From assembly GCF_014805525.1 (NCBI RefSeq), contig NZ_JACFSZ010000010.1, positions 1 to 64,000 of the forward strand: DNA of 64,000 nt, in the 5' to 3' direction. The translations under genes and the position numbers were made by a program. Shown piece after piece: positions 37,429 to 44,979 of this stretch. The notes beneath the pieces were generated by a model, which was given only the letters and a program-made list of their open reading frames with translations, made no database searches and was not told where the DNA came from. Source of the stretch: Rhabdothermincola sediminis (GTDB lineage Bacteria > Actinomycetota > Acidimicrobiia > Acidimicrobiales > Acidimicrobilacustridaceae). Position 1 is the stretch's first letter, and each line of letters begins with the position of its first letter.

Positions 37429-39915
37429 ATGAAGGCCGTGATCATGGCCGGCGGGGAGGGCACCCGGCTGCGACCGCTGACCTCCAATGCCCCCAAACCG
37501 ATGCTCCCCCTCGTGAACCGGCCGATGATGGTGCACGTCATCGAGCTGCTCAAGGAGCACGGCTTCGACGACATCGTGGTCACAGTCGCCTTCCTCGCCA
37601 ACGCGATCCGCAACTACTTCGGTGACGGGTCCGAGTTTGGCGTCCGGATCGCCTACACGACCGAGGAGACGCCCCTCGGCACCGCCGGATCGGTCCGCAA
37701 CGCCATGGACCAGCTCACCGATCGGTTCCTCGTCATCTCCGGTGACGTGCTCACGGACATCGATCTCAGCGCCATCGTGCGATTCCATGAGGAGCGTCAG
37801 GCGGTCGCCACGATCGGCCTCGCTCACGTCGAGAACCCGCTCGAGTTCGGCATCGTGATCACCGAGAAGGACGGCGCGATCGAGCGTTTCCTCGAGAAGC
37901 CCACCTGGGGGCAGGTGTTCAGCGACACGATCAACACCGGGATCTTCGTGCTCGAGCCGGAGATCTTCGACTACATCCCCCCCGACCGGCCGGTCGACTT
38001 CTCGAGCGAGGTGTTCCCGGCCCTCCTGGACAAGGGACGCCCCCTGTACGGTGCGGTGGCCGACGGCTACTGGGAGGACGTGGGCACGCTCGAGGCCTAC
38101 GTCCGGGCCCACAAGGACATCCTCGACGGCAAGGTCCGGGTCAACGTCCCGGGCTTCGAGATGCGACCGGGCGTGTGGGTCGGCGAGGGTGCTGAGGTCC
38201 ACCCGCAGGCCGTCATCGTAGGGCCGGGGGTGATCGGCGACAACTGCCGCCTCGAAGCCGGTGCCCGCCTCGGTGAGTACAGCGTGCTGGGAGCGAACGT
38301 GCGGGTTCGCAACGACGCCGTGCTGGAGCGGTCGGTCGTCCACGACAACGCCTACCTGGGTGAGGGCGTGCACCTCCGGGGAGCGGTCGTGGGGCGCTCC
38401 TGCGATCTGCGCAACGGGGCGCGGGCGGAGGAGGGGGTGGTGCTGGGCGACGAGTGCTTCGTCGGGGACGATGCGCTGCTGGCGTCCGGGGTGAAGGTCT
38501 ACCCCTTCAAGACCGTCGAGGCCGGGGCGGTGGTGAACACCTCGATCGTGTGGGAGTCCCGGGGAGCACGCAGCCTGTTCGGTCGGGACGGCATCACCGG
38601 GCTGGCGAACGTCGACATCACCCCGGAACTGGCGACGCGGGTGGCGATGGCCTTCGGCAGCACCCTCAAGAAGGGTGATCGGGTCATCACGTCCCGCGAC
38701 TCCAGCCGGTCGGCTCGCATGCTGAAGCGCTCGATGATGGCGGGCCTCAACGCGGTGGGGGTGACGGTGGAGGATCTCGAGGTGGCCTCCGTGCCCGTCA
38801 CCCGCTTCGTCCTGCGGCGCCCCACGGACAGCGCAGGCATCACGATCCGCCTGGCACCCGGGGACCCGCAGGCGGTGATCATCCGGTTCTTCGATTCCGA
38901 GGGTCTCGACATCACCGAGGACACCCAACGAAAGATCGAGCGACTGTTCAACCGGGAGGATTTCCGGCGGGTCTTTCCCGGCGAGATCGGCGACATCGGC
39001 TTCGCCCCCCGGGCGCTCGAGCACTACTCCACCGCCCTGGAGTCGATCGTCGACATCGAGCGCATCCGGTCCAATCGTTTCAAGGTGGTCATCGACTACG
39101 CTTACGGTTCGACTTCGTTCGCTATGCCCAACGTGCTGGCGAAGCTCGGCTTGGACGTGCTGGCGGTCAACCCCTATGTGTCCACCGCAGGGGTGCTGCG
39201 AGACGATCTCGCCGGCCATGCGGCCAACGTGGCCAGCCTGGTCCGCTCCTCGGGATCGCACCTCGGTGGGGTGCTGGACCCGGACGGCGAGCGGCTCATC
39301 CTCATCGACGACTCGGGTCACGTCCTCGACGACACGGAAGCCCTGCTGGCCATCCTCCGGTTGTTGCCGGGGAAGCTGCAGGGTGACCGGGTGGCCCTGC
39401 CGGTGTCGGTCACCTCCAAGGCGGAGGAGATCGCCGCCGCGCACGGCATCCAGGTCAGCTGGACCAAGCTGTCCAGCCCGGCGCTCATGGACGCGGCTCG
39501 GGAGCCAGGGGTGGGGTTCGCGGGGAACGACCACGGCAACTTCATCCTTCCCGGGTTCCTGCCGGGGTTCGACGCGTCAGCCACCTTCGTCAAGGTCCTG
39601 GACCTCCTGGCGTTCCAGGGGGTGCGCCTCTCGGAGGTCGTCGCCGGGCTGCCCCGCGTGCACGTGGTCCACGAGACCGTGGTGACGCCCTGGGATCAGA
39701 AGGGCACGGTGATGCGCTCCCTCGTGGAGCAGAGCAAGGACCGCGCCGTGCTGCTCGTCGACGGGGTGAAGGTGTTCCACGATCAGGGGTGGGCGCTGGC
39801 CTTGCCGGACCCGGAAGAGCCGATCACGCACATCTGGGCGGAAGGCGCCACCGGCGCCAGGGCCCGGCAGCTGGTGCAGGAATACGCCCGCCGGATCCGC
39901 CAGATGGTGCGCTGA
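37429..39915 (+). CDS. Sugar nucleotidyltransferase fused to a degenerate phosphomannomutase domain
   Basis: An 828-aa fusion. Residues 1-235: nucleotidyltransferase with AVIMAGGEGTRLRPLT, APKPMLPLVNRP and VISGDVLTDIDL, probably mannose-1-phosphate guanylyltransferase. About 250-370: left-handed beta-helix hexapeptides. About 375-828: phosphohexomutase fold. In the mutase, the phosphoserine loop (normally TASHNP) reads RLAPGDP near residue 471, so the phosphorylated Ser is missing; the metal loop is DPDGER and the sugar loop is GNDHGN. The mutase half is therefore probably inactive or regulatory. TAGGTT at 37415-37420 is 8 bases before the ATG. Supplies activated mannose for cell-surface glycans (inference). 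Confidence 0.88.
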   Translation: MKAVIMAGGEGTRLRPLTSNAPKPMLPLVNRPMMVHVIELLKEHGFDDIVVTVAFLANAIRNYFGDGSEFGVRIAYTTEETPLGTAGSVRNAMDQLTDRFLVISGDVLTDIDLSAIVRFHEERQAVATIGLAHVENPLEFGIVITEKDGAIERFLEKPTWGQVFSDTINTGIFVLEPEIFDYIPPDRPVDFSSEVFPALLDKGRPLYGAVADGYWEDVGTLEAYVRAHKDILDGKVRVNVPGFEMRPGVWVGEGAEVHPQAVIVGPGVIGDNCRLEAGARLGEYSVLGANVRVRNDAVLERSVVHDNAYLGEGVHLRGAVVGRSCDLRNGARAEEGVVLGDECFVGDDALLASGVKVYPFKTVEAGAVVNTSIVWESRGARSLFGRDGITGLANVDITPELATRVAMAFGSTLKKGDRVITSRDSSRSARMLKRSMMAGLNAVGVTVEDLEVASVPVTRFVLRRPTDSAGITIRLAPGDPQAVIIRFFDSEGLDITEDTQRKIERLFNREDFRRVFPGEIGDIGFAPRALEHYSTALESIVDIERIRSNRFKVVIDYAYGSTSFAMPNVLAKLGLDVLAVNPYVSTAGVLRDDLAGHAANVASLVRSSGSHLGGVLDPDGERLILIDDSGHVLDDTEALLAILRLLPGKLQGDRVALPVSVTSKAEEIAAAHGIQVSWTKLSSPALMDAAREPGVGFAGNDHGNFILPGFLPGFDASATFVKVLDLLAFQGVRLSEVVAGLPRVHVVHETVVTPWDQKGTVMRSLVEQSKDRAVLLVDGVKVFHDQGWALALPDPEEPITHIWAEGATGARARQLVQEYARRIRQMVR

Positions 39916-39997
39916 GCCGCGCCGGAGCCGGCCCGCCCCTGCCCTGAACCCTCGTGCGGATGTTGAGGGTTCGCCCGATCGGGTAGCGTGCGTGACC

Positions 39998-40378
39998 ATG
40001 GACTTCCCGGGGGACCTCCGTTACTCGACCGATCACGAGTGGGTGCGGCTGGAGGACGGGCTCGTCCGCGTCGGCATCACCGACTACGCGCAGGATGCGC
40101 TCGGCGATGTCGTCTTCATCGAGGTCCCCGAGGTGGGCGCCACCGTCGCCGCCGGGGAGAAGATCAGCGAGGTGGAGTCCACCAAGTCGGTCAGTGACAT
40201 CTATGCGCCGGTGTCGGGCACGATCACCCTGGTCAACGCGGAGCTCGCCGACGAACCCGAGCGGCTCAACCAGGACCCGTACGGTGAGGGATGGATCTGC
40301 GTGCTCGAGCCGAGCGACCCCGCGGAGCTCGAGGCGCTGCTCGGTGCCGACGCGTACCGGGCCCTGGTCGAAGGGTAG
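39998..40378 (+). CDS. gcvH: Glycine cleavage system H protein
   Basis: Lipoyl carrier of the glycine cleavage system. The lipoylated lysine is K63 in EVESTKSVSD; the typical start YSTDHEWVRLEDG and PYGEGWI follow the family. 126 aa. The ATG at 39998 is 8 bases after TAGCGT (39984-39989), hence leaderless; a GTG at 39992 is in frame but too close to that hexamer. First gene of a block ordered as Rv1826-Rv1830. gcvT and gcvP lie 5-9 kb downstream. Confidence 0.96.
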   Translation: MDFPGDLRYSTDHEWVRLEDGLVRVGITDYAQDALGDVVFIEVPEVGATVAAGEKISEVESTKSVSDIYAPVSGTITLVNAELADEPERLNQDPYGEGWICVLEPSDPAELEALLGADAYRALVEG

Positions 40379-40382
40379 GAGG
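40377..40382 (+). promoter_or_regulatory. Ribosome binding site deciding the FHA protein start
   Basis: A perfect AGGAGG ends 5 bases before the GTG at 40388 and overlaps the alternative GTG at 40382, so translation should begin at 40388. Confidence 0.75.
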
Positions 40383-40387
40383 TGGCC

Positions 40388-40888
40388 GTGACCGACGTGT
40401 TCTGCAACAACTGCGGGCACCGGAACCCCCTCGGCTCCAACTTCTGCTCATCGTGTGGGGCGGTGCTCGAGACCCAGGCGCCGGAGAGCACCACCATCAC
40501 CTTCCATCCCACCGCGCCGTCCGACCCGGTCGAGGAAGAGCTCGCCGTCGAGCTCGGGGAGTTCCCCGAGGACGTGGGCGTGCTGGTCGTCAAGCGAGGT
40601 CCCGCGGCCGGCTCCCGGTTCGCGCTCGACAAGCCGATCGTCACAGCGGGGCGCCATCCCGACAGCGACATCTTCCTCGACGACATCACCGTCTCCCGGC
40701 GCCATGCGGAGATCAGCAGGGGAGTGGAGGGCTACACGGTCCGTGACGTCGGCTCGCTCAACGGGACCTACGTGAACCGCCAGCGCATCGACTCCCCGGT
40801 GCCGTTGCGCAACGGGGACGAAGTCCAGATCGGCAAGTTCAAGCTGGTGTTCTTCATGGGTGCCGGGCCGACCGAGACCGATGGTTGA
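40388..40888 (+). CDS. garA: GarA/OdhI-like FHA protein with N-terminal zinc ribbon
   Basis: A 166-aa phospho-dependent regulator. Residues 6-23 form a zinc ribbon (CNNCGHRNPLGSNFCSSCG). ESTTITF (33-39) corresponds to the ETTS phosphorylation motif of GarA/OdhI. The FHA domain spans about 64-155 (VKRGPAAGSRFALDKP, AGRHPDSDIFLDDITVSRRH, GSLNGTYVN). In mycobacteria and corynebacteria the unphosphorylated protein inhibits 2-oxoglutarate dehydrogenase and glutamate dehydrogenase, and Ser/Thr kinases relieve this. The zinc ribbon is not present in the M. tuberculosis protein. Start GTG 40388 is set by AGGAGG. Overlaps the MerR gene by 8 bases. Confidence 0.9.
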   Translation: MTDVFCNNCGHRNPLGSNFCSSCGAVLETQAPESTTITFHPTAPSDPVEEELAVELGEFPEDVGVLVVKRGPAAGSRFALDKPIVTAGRHPDSDIFLDDITVSRRHAEISRGVEGYTVRDVGSLNGTYVNRQRIDSPVPLRNGDEVQIGKFKLVFFMGAGPTETDG

Positions 40889-41735
40889 GCGCAGCCACCT
40901 CTCGATCGGCGAGGTCCTGAACCTCCTCCAAGAGGAGTTCCCCGACGTCACGATCTCGAAGATCCGGTTCCTCGAGAGCCAGGGTCTGCTCGATCCCGAG
41001 CGCACGCCCTCCGGGTACCGGAAGTTCTACGACGCGGACATCGAGCGCCTCCGCTGGATCCTGCGCCAACAGAAGGAGAACTTCCTCCCCCTGAAGGTGA
41101 TCAAAGACCGGCTCGCTGCCGGCGAGCTCGGCGAACCGGTCGGCGCCGGGAAGGCGTCGGCCCGGGCCGGATCGCCAGCGGGCACCGGGCGGTCGGCTCC
41201 CAGCTCGAGCCGTGCCGCGACGCCGGGACCGGCGCCGGACGAGGCACCCGCCGAGGAGACCGGTCCACGGGACAGGTCACCGGACCCCTCCCGGCCAGCT
41301 CGCAAGCGCCGCAACGGCTCGCAGGCCTCGTTGCTGGACGCTGGCGAGACCGCGGTGAGCATGTCACTCGACGAGCTCGTGTCGGCGACCGGGCTGACCC
41401 CCAGGGTGATCGGCGAGCTCGAGCGCTTCGGGCTCCTGGCGAGCCGGACCCTCGGGGCGACCAGCTACTACGACGAGGACGCGCTGGTTGTGGGCCGACT
41501 GGCGGCGAGCTTCCTGAGGTACGGGGTCGAGCCGCGGCACCTGCGCATGTACAAGGTGGCCGCAGAACGCGAATCGGGGGTGTTCGAGCAGCTCATCCTC
41601 CCGCTGCTCAAGCAGCGCAACCCGCAGTCCCGCCGCCAGGCCCTCGAGGTGCTGGAGGAGTTGGCGCAGCTCGGTGAGCAGCTGCGAGCGGCGATGCTGC
41701 GGCACGCGCTCCGGGAGTACCTGGGCCAGAGCTGA
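40881..41735 (+). CDS. ftsR: MerR-family regulator, FtsR/Rv1828 type
   Basis: A 284-aa regulator with an N-terminal winged helix (LSIGEVLNLLQEEFPDVTISKIRFLESQGLL, then TPSGYRKFYDADIERLRWI), a Pro/Ser/Arg-rich linker (about 90-150) and a second helix-turn-helix-like domain (SLDELVSATGLTPRVIGELERFGLL). This two-part architecture is that of Rv1828 and of corynebacterial FtsR, which activates ftsZ; the position after garA is the same. Whether it controls ftsZ here is inferred. The linker is longer than I expect for the family. Confidence 0.85.
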   Translation: MVERSHLSIGEVLNLLQEEFPDVTISKIRFLESQGLLDPERTPSGYRKFYDADIERLRWILRQQKENFLPLKVIKDRLAAGELGEPVGAGKASARAGSPAGTGRSAPSSSRAATPGPAPDEAPAEETGPRDRSPDPSRPARKRRNGSQASLLDAGETAVSMSLDELVSATGLTPRVIGELERFGLLASRTLGATSYYDEDALVVGRLAASFLRYGVEPRHLRMYKVAAERESGVFEQLILPLLKQRNPQSRRQALEVLEELAQLGEQLRAAMLRHALREYLGQS

Positions 41736-41738
41736 GTC

Positions 41739-42338
41739 GTGGGCACCGAGAGTCGGGTCCCACGCCCACCGGAGGTGCTGGCCGATCGGCAGGCGATCGA
41801 GGCGACCGTGACCCGGCTCGGGCGGGAGATCTCCGCTCGGCACCGTGACGGGTTGGTGATCGTAGCGGTGCTGAAGGGCAGCCTGCTCTTCGTGAGCGAC
41901 CTGGTGCGCTCCCTCACGGTCCAGCCGGTGGTCGAGTTCCTCGCGATCTCGCGCTACGAGCCGGACTCGGGTCGGGTGCGCATCCTGAAGGATCTGGATC
42001 TGGATGTCACCGGTCGCGATGTCGTGCTGGTGGAGGACATCGTCGACACCGGGCTCACGCTGGGGTTCCTCCTCGGGGAGCTCGGCCGGCGCTCGCCCGC
42101 GTCCTTGGAGGTCTGCACCCTCCTCGACAAGCGGGTGCGCCGCATCCTCCCGGCACCGCTGGCCTACGTCGGGTTCGAGGTCCCCGACGTCTTCGTCCTG
42201 GGGTACGGGCTCGACTTCGCCGGGCGGTACCGCAACCTCGACATGCTCGTGACCGCCGACGCGGTCGCGCTGACCGCCGACCCGGACGCCTATGTCGACC
42301 AGCTGTACCGGTCGCACGGGGCTCGGGGTCCGGGTTGA
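41739..42338 (+). CDS. hpt: Hypoxanthine phosphoribosyltransferase
   Basis: Purine salvage enzyme converting hypoxanthine or guanine with PRPP to IMP or GMP. The PRPP loop is VVLVEDIVDTGLTL (94-107); VAVLKGSLLFVSDLVR and LDKRVRR are typical, as are GFEVPDVFVLGYGLDF and RNLDMLV in the C-terminal hood. 199 aa; GTG start 3 bases after the MerR gene. It interrupts the otherwise mycobacterial order between the first MerR gene and the bifunctional nuclease gene. Confidence 0.93.
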   Translation: MGTESRVPRPPEVLADRQAIEATVTRLGREISARHRDGLVIVAVLKGSLLFVSDLVRSLTVQPVVEFLAISRYEPDSGRVRILKDLDLDVTGRDVVLVEDIVDTGLTLGFLLGELGRRSPASLEVCTLLDKRVRRILPAPLAYVGFEVPDVFVLGYGLDFAGRYRNLDMLVTADAVALTADPDAYVDQLYRSHGARGPG

Positions 42339-42402
42339 GCCCGGCCGAGCCCGCGCGGGCGGCTGCCACAGTCGGGGATGCGGGCGGTAGGGTGGCGGGC
42401 CG

Positions 42403-42885
42403 ATGATCGAGATGGAGCTGGTCGCCGTCCGGATCGAACTGCCCGGCAACACCCCGGTGGTGCTCTTGCGAGAGCTGGCCGAGGAGCGCCGGATCCTACC
42501 GATCTTCATCGGCCAGCCCGAGGCCACCGCCATCGCGTTCGCCATCGACGGCGTGGTGACGCCTCGGCCGATGACCCACGACCTCATGAAGGACCTGCTC
42601 GACGAGCTCGGAGCCACGGTCGAGCGGGTCGTGATCACCGAGCTTTCGGAGGGCACGTTCTTCGCCGAGATCCACCTGTCGGTGGGCGCGGCTGCGCACC
42701 AGGTCTCGAGCCGTCCGTCGGACGCCATCGCGCTGGCGCTGCGGGCCGGATGCCCCATCTTCGCCGAGGAGGCCGTCCTGTCGGAGGCCGGGCTGGTCGA
42801 GGAGTCCGAACAGGAGAGCGAGGAGGTGGTGGAGAAGTTCCGTGAGTTCATCGAATCGGTGAACCCGGACGATTTCGCCTCCTGA
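42403..42885 (+). CDS. Bifunctional nuclease family protein (DUF151)
   Basis: A 160-aa protein of the DUF151 family (Rv1829 orthologue by position). Conserved features: LPGNTPVVLLRE, LPIFIGQPEATAIAFAIDGVVTPRPMTHDLM, and HQVSSRPSDAIALALRAGCPIFAEEAVL. Family members have been reported with DNase/RNase activity in plants and thermotogae; function in actinobacteria is unclear. TAGGGT at 42388-42393 is 9 bases before the ATG, giving its own leaderless promoter. Confidence 0.88.
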   Translation: MIEMELVAVRIELPGNTPVVLLRELAEERRILPIFIGQPEATAIAFAIDGVVTPRPMTHDLMKDLLDELGATVERVVITELSEGTFFAEIHLSVGAAAHQVSSRPSDAIALALRAGCPIFAEEAVLSEAGLVEESEQESEEVVEKFREFIESVNPDDFAS

Positions 42886-42919
42886 GCGCGGTCGTGCCCG
42901 GTCGAAAGGCTGAACCTCA

Positions 42920-42962
42920 GGTCGAGGTCGAGGACCCTACTCCGTAGGGCTGCACCTCGACC
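42920..42962 (+). terminator. Two-tiered hairpin after the DUF151 gene
   Basis: Outer arms GGTCGAGGT (42920-42928) and ACCTCGACC (42954-42962) enclose an inner hairpin CCCTA/TAGGG (42935-42939, 42945-42949) with a CTCCG loop. Without a T-run it may be a terminator, a regulator-binding palindrome or an RNA structure ahead of the MerR promoter. Confidence 0.45.
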
Positions 42963-42974
42963 CGCGATTGATCG

Positions 42975-43004
42975 TTGACCTTCGGGCACCGATCTGCGTA
43001 CCCT
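42975..43004 (+). promoter_or_regulatory. Putative promoter of the second MerR gene
   Basis: TTGACC (42975-42980) and TACCCT (42999-43004) with an 18-base spacer. It would give an untranslated leader of about 160 bases before the ATG at 43174; nothing else recognisable lies in that leader. Confidence 0.45.
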
Positions 43005-43173
43005 GACCCTGGCTCACACGGGCGTAATTCCCTCGATGTCACCTGAGGGTCCACGGTGAGCGTCGAGCGCTGCGGCGGCGCCCGGTCAGGAGGACCGCGG
43101 CTGCCTGCCACCGGCGCCGGGTGATGACCGACAGCGCGGCCGAGCCGCCGAGACGAGGTGTGGGGGCTGGGAC

Positions 43174-43662
43174 ATGACCACTCGAGGTGCGGGCGAGGGA
43201 TACAGCGGGGCGAAGGCAGCCGAGATCGTCGGCATCACCTACCGCCAGCTCGACTACTGGGCGCGCACCGACCTGGTGCGACCCTCCCTGGAGGACGCCC
43301 GCGGCAGTGGCACCCGCCGGCGCTACAGCTACCGCGATCTGCTCGAGCTCAAGGTGATCAAGACCTTGCTCGACGCCGGGATCCGCCTCGAGACGGTGCG
43401 GGAGGTCTTCACCTACCTCCGCGAGCATCTGGGCGAGGACGTCACCCGAGCCAACCTGGTCATCCAGGGCAGCCGCTCGGTGCTGATCCAGACCGACGGC
43501 GAGCTGATCGACCTGGTCAAGAAGGGCCAGGGAGTGCTGAACGTCCTGCCGCTCGCCGGCGTGAAGGAGGAGGTCGACGCCCGTATCGTGGAGCTGCGGC
43601 CCGCGCCGGGCGAGGGAGCGGTCGGGGAGGCGACGGTGACCCGCCTCGCGAGCGGGGGCTGA
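43174..43662 (+). CDS. MerR-family transcriptional regulator (Rv1830 type)
   Basis: A 162-aa regulator with one MerR winged helix (YSGAKAAEIVGITYRQLDYWARTDLVRPSL; RRRYSYRDLLELKVIKTLLDAGIRLETVREVF) and a short C-terminal sensor-like region (GSRSVLIQTDGELIDLVKKGQGVLNVLPL). By position and length it matches Rv1830 (cg1633 in corynebacteria). No metal-binding cysteines are present, so it is probably not a metal sensor. The frame continues open after its stop into the nuclease-like gene. Confidence 0.88.
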   Translation: MTTRGAGEGYSGAKAAEIVGITYRQLDYWARTDLVRPSLEDARGSGTRRRYSYRDLLELKVIKTLLDAGIRLETVREVFTYLREHLGEDVTRANLVIQGSRSVLIQTDGELIDLVKKGQGVLNVLPLAGVKEEVDARIVELRPAPGEGAVGEATVTRLASGG

Positions 43663-43665
43663 GCG

Positions 43666-44100
43666 CTGGCCAGCGGGTCGCTCCCTCACGAGGGGGTCGC
43701 GTTCGCGCACAACTCGGAGCGCCAGTTCGCGAAGCTCCTCGACTTCTACGGCATCGCGTGGGAGTACGAGCCCCGCACCTTCGTGCTCGAGCGCGACCCG
43801 AACGGCAAGCCGCTGGAAGCGTTCGCCCCCGACTTCTACCTGCCTGCCTACGACCGGTACATCGAGATCACCACGCTGAAGCAGAAGTTGGTGACCAAAA
43901 AGAACCGCAAGGCGCGCAAGCTGCGTGAGCGGTACCCCGGCACCAACATCACGGTCCTCTATCAGCGCGACTACCTCAACCTGCTGGTGAAGTACGGCCT
44001 GGAGTCGCCCGAGCAGTTGGCCGGCTACGTCGGCCCGTCGACTGCGGGGGAGAGGACCGACAGCCTCCTCGGTCTCGGGGTGCTCCACCCGCCGGTCTGA
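43666..44100 (+). CDS. PD-(D/E)XK nuclease-like protein with non-canonical start
   Basis: Encodes SERQFAKLLDFYGIAWEYEP, then EAFAPDFYLPAYDRYIEITTLKQKLVTKKNRK, and YPGTNITVLYQRDYLNLLVKYG. PDFYLP followed by EIT resembles the PD and ExK positions of PD-(D/E)XK nucleases, but Thr replaces the catalytic Lys and KQK follows. I recall similar domains attached or near to hypoxanthine phosphoribosyltransferases; hpt is 1.3 kb upstream. The conserved region begins before the first GTG (43783). The only upstream start-like codon after the preceding stop is a CTG at 43666, behind GGGGG at 43654-43658, which would give 144 aa. Read-through from the MerR gene, in the same frame, is another option. Confidence 0.68.
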   Translation: MASGSLPHEGVAFAHNSERQFAKLLDFYGIAWEYEPRTFVLERDPNGKPLEAFAPDFYLPAYDRYIEITTLKQKLVTKKNRKARKLRERYPGTNITVLYQRDYLNLLVKYGLESPEQLAGYVGPSTAGERTDSLLGLGVLHPPV

Positions 44101-44158
44101 GCTGCCACCGAGCCGTCACGGGCCCCGCCCTCGCACTCGCCCGGTGGACCATCCGCGC

Positions 44159-44205
44159 CCTGGAGTTGAACCGCGTTCATACTTTGAACGTGGTTCAACT
44201 CCAGG
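44159..44205. promoter_or_regulatory. Nested palindromic operator before the TetR gene
   Basis: A 47-base palindrome: 21-base arms (44159-44179 and 44185-44205) around TACTT with one mismatch. Each arm contains its own palindrome TGAAC-N3-GTTCA (44167-44179 and 44185-44197), centres 18 bases apart. This is the layout expected for two TetR dimers binding side by side, and it lies directly over the start of the adjacent TetR gene, indicating autoregulation. Confidence 0.8.
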
Positions 44206-44957
44206 TGGTGCCAGACGACCGGCGCGAGCGGGCACGTGACCGGAAACGGCGCAGGTTCCTCGCCGCCGCCGGCCGGGTCATCGACGAGCGGGGCCTGGCG
44301 GGGCTCACCATGCAGGCCGTCGCCGAGGAGCTCGACTGTGCGGTCGGCACGATCTACACCTACTTCGATTCGAAGGCCGCACTGCTCGCGGCCCTCCAGG
44401 CTGAGGCGGTGGAGACCCTGGTCGCCTCCTACCGGACGGCCGCTGCGAGCTGGGACCCCGTGCTCGACGAAGGGGAGGGCCTCGACCCCGGGCTGAGGGC
44501 GCTCGTGCACCTGCAGGCGTTCGGCGCCTTCTTCTGCGCCGCGTCGGTGGTGCTCGCCGACGAGTTCCACCTCCAGCGGCTGCTGCTGAGCGAGCGCCCG
44601 CCCGGCAGCTCCGCCGTGGACCAGCGCCGGCCCATGGCGGTACTCGAGCGCCTCTTCGAGATCCCTCGGTCCCTGGTGGACGCCGCGGTGGCGTGCGACG
44701 TGCTCGAGCCCGGTGACACCCTCGAACGGGTGGTCCGCTGGCTGGCTGCGCTCGACGGGGTGTTGCTGCTCGATGCCCTGGCCGGCGTCGACCGACACCT
44801 CTTCCGGGGCCAGCACCACGGCCGAGCCTTGACCGCGGATCTTCTCGTGGGCTGGGGGGCAGATCGGGCCGACGTGGAGGTCGCGGCCAGCCACGTCGAT
44901 CGGCTGGCAGCGGTCGGGCCGCTGGCGCCGCCCCCGCATGGCCCGGGCTACGAGTGA
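44205..44957 (+). CDS. TetR-family transcriptional regulator
   Basis: A one-component regulator of about 250 aa. The N-terminal DNA-binding domain reads RFLAAAGRVIDERGLAGLTM, then QAVAEELDCAVGTIYTYFDSKAALLAAL. The C-terminal ligand domain (about 65-250) is helical and not assignable. I place the start at GTG 44205 (or the next GTG at 44208), just after the operator palindrome; the longer TTG frame from 44166 would make the operator coding sequence. It ends 22 bases before gcvT, which may be co-transcribed and thus under the same operator. Confidence 0.88.
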   Translation: MVPDDRRERARDRKRRRFLAAAGRVIDERGLAGLTMQAVAEELDCAVGTIYTYFDSKAALLAALQAEAVETLVASYRTAAASWDPVLDEGEGLDPGLRALVHLQAFGAFFCAASVVLADEFHLQRLLLSERPPGSSAVDQRRPMAVLERLFEIPRSLVDAAVACDVLEPGDTLERVVRWLAALDGVLLLDALAGVDRHLFRGQHHGRALTADLLVGWGADRADVEVAASHVDRLAAVGPLAPPPHGPGYE

Positions 44958-44979
44958 GCACCGGTAGTGTCCGGTGCCG

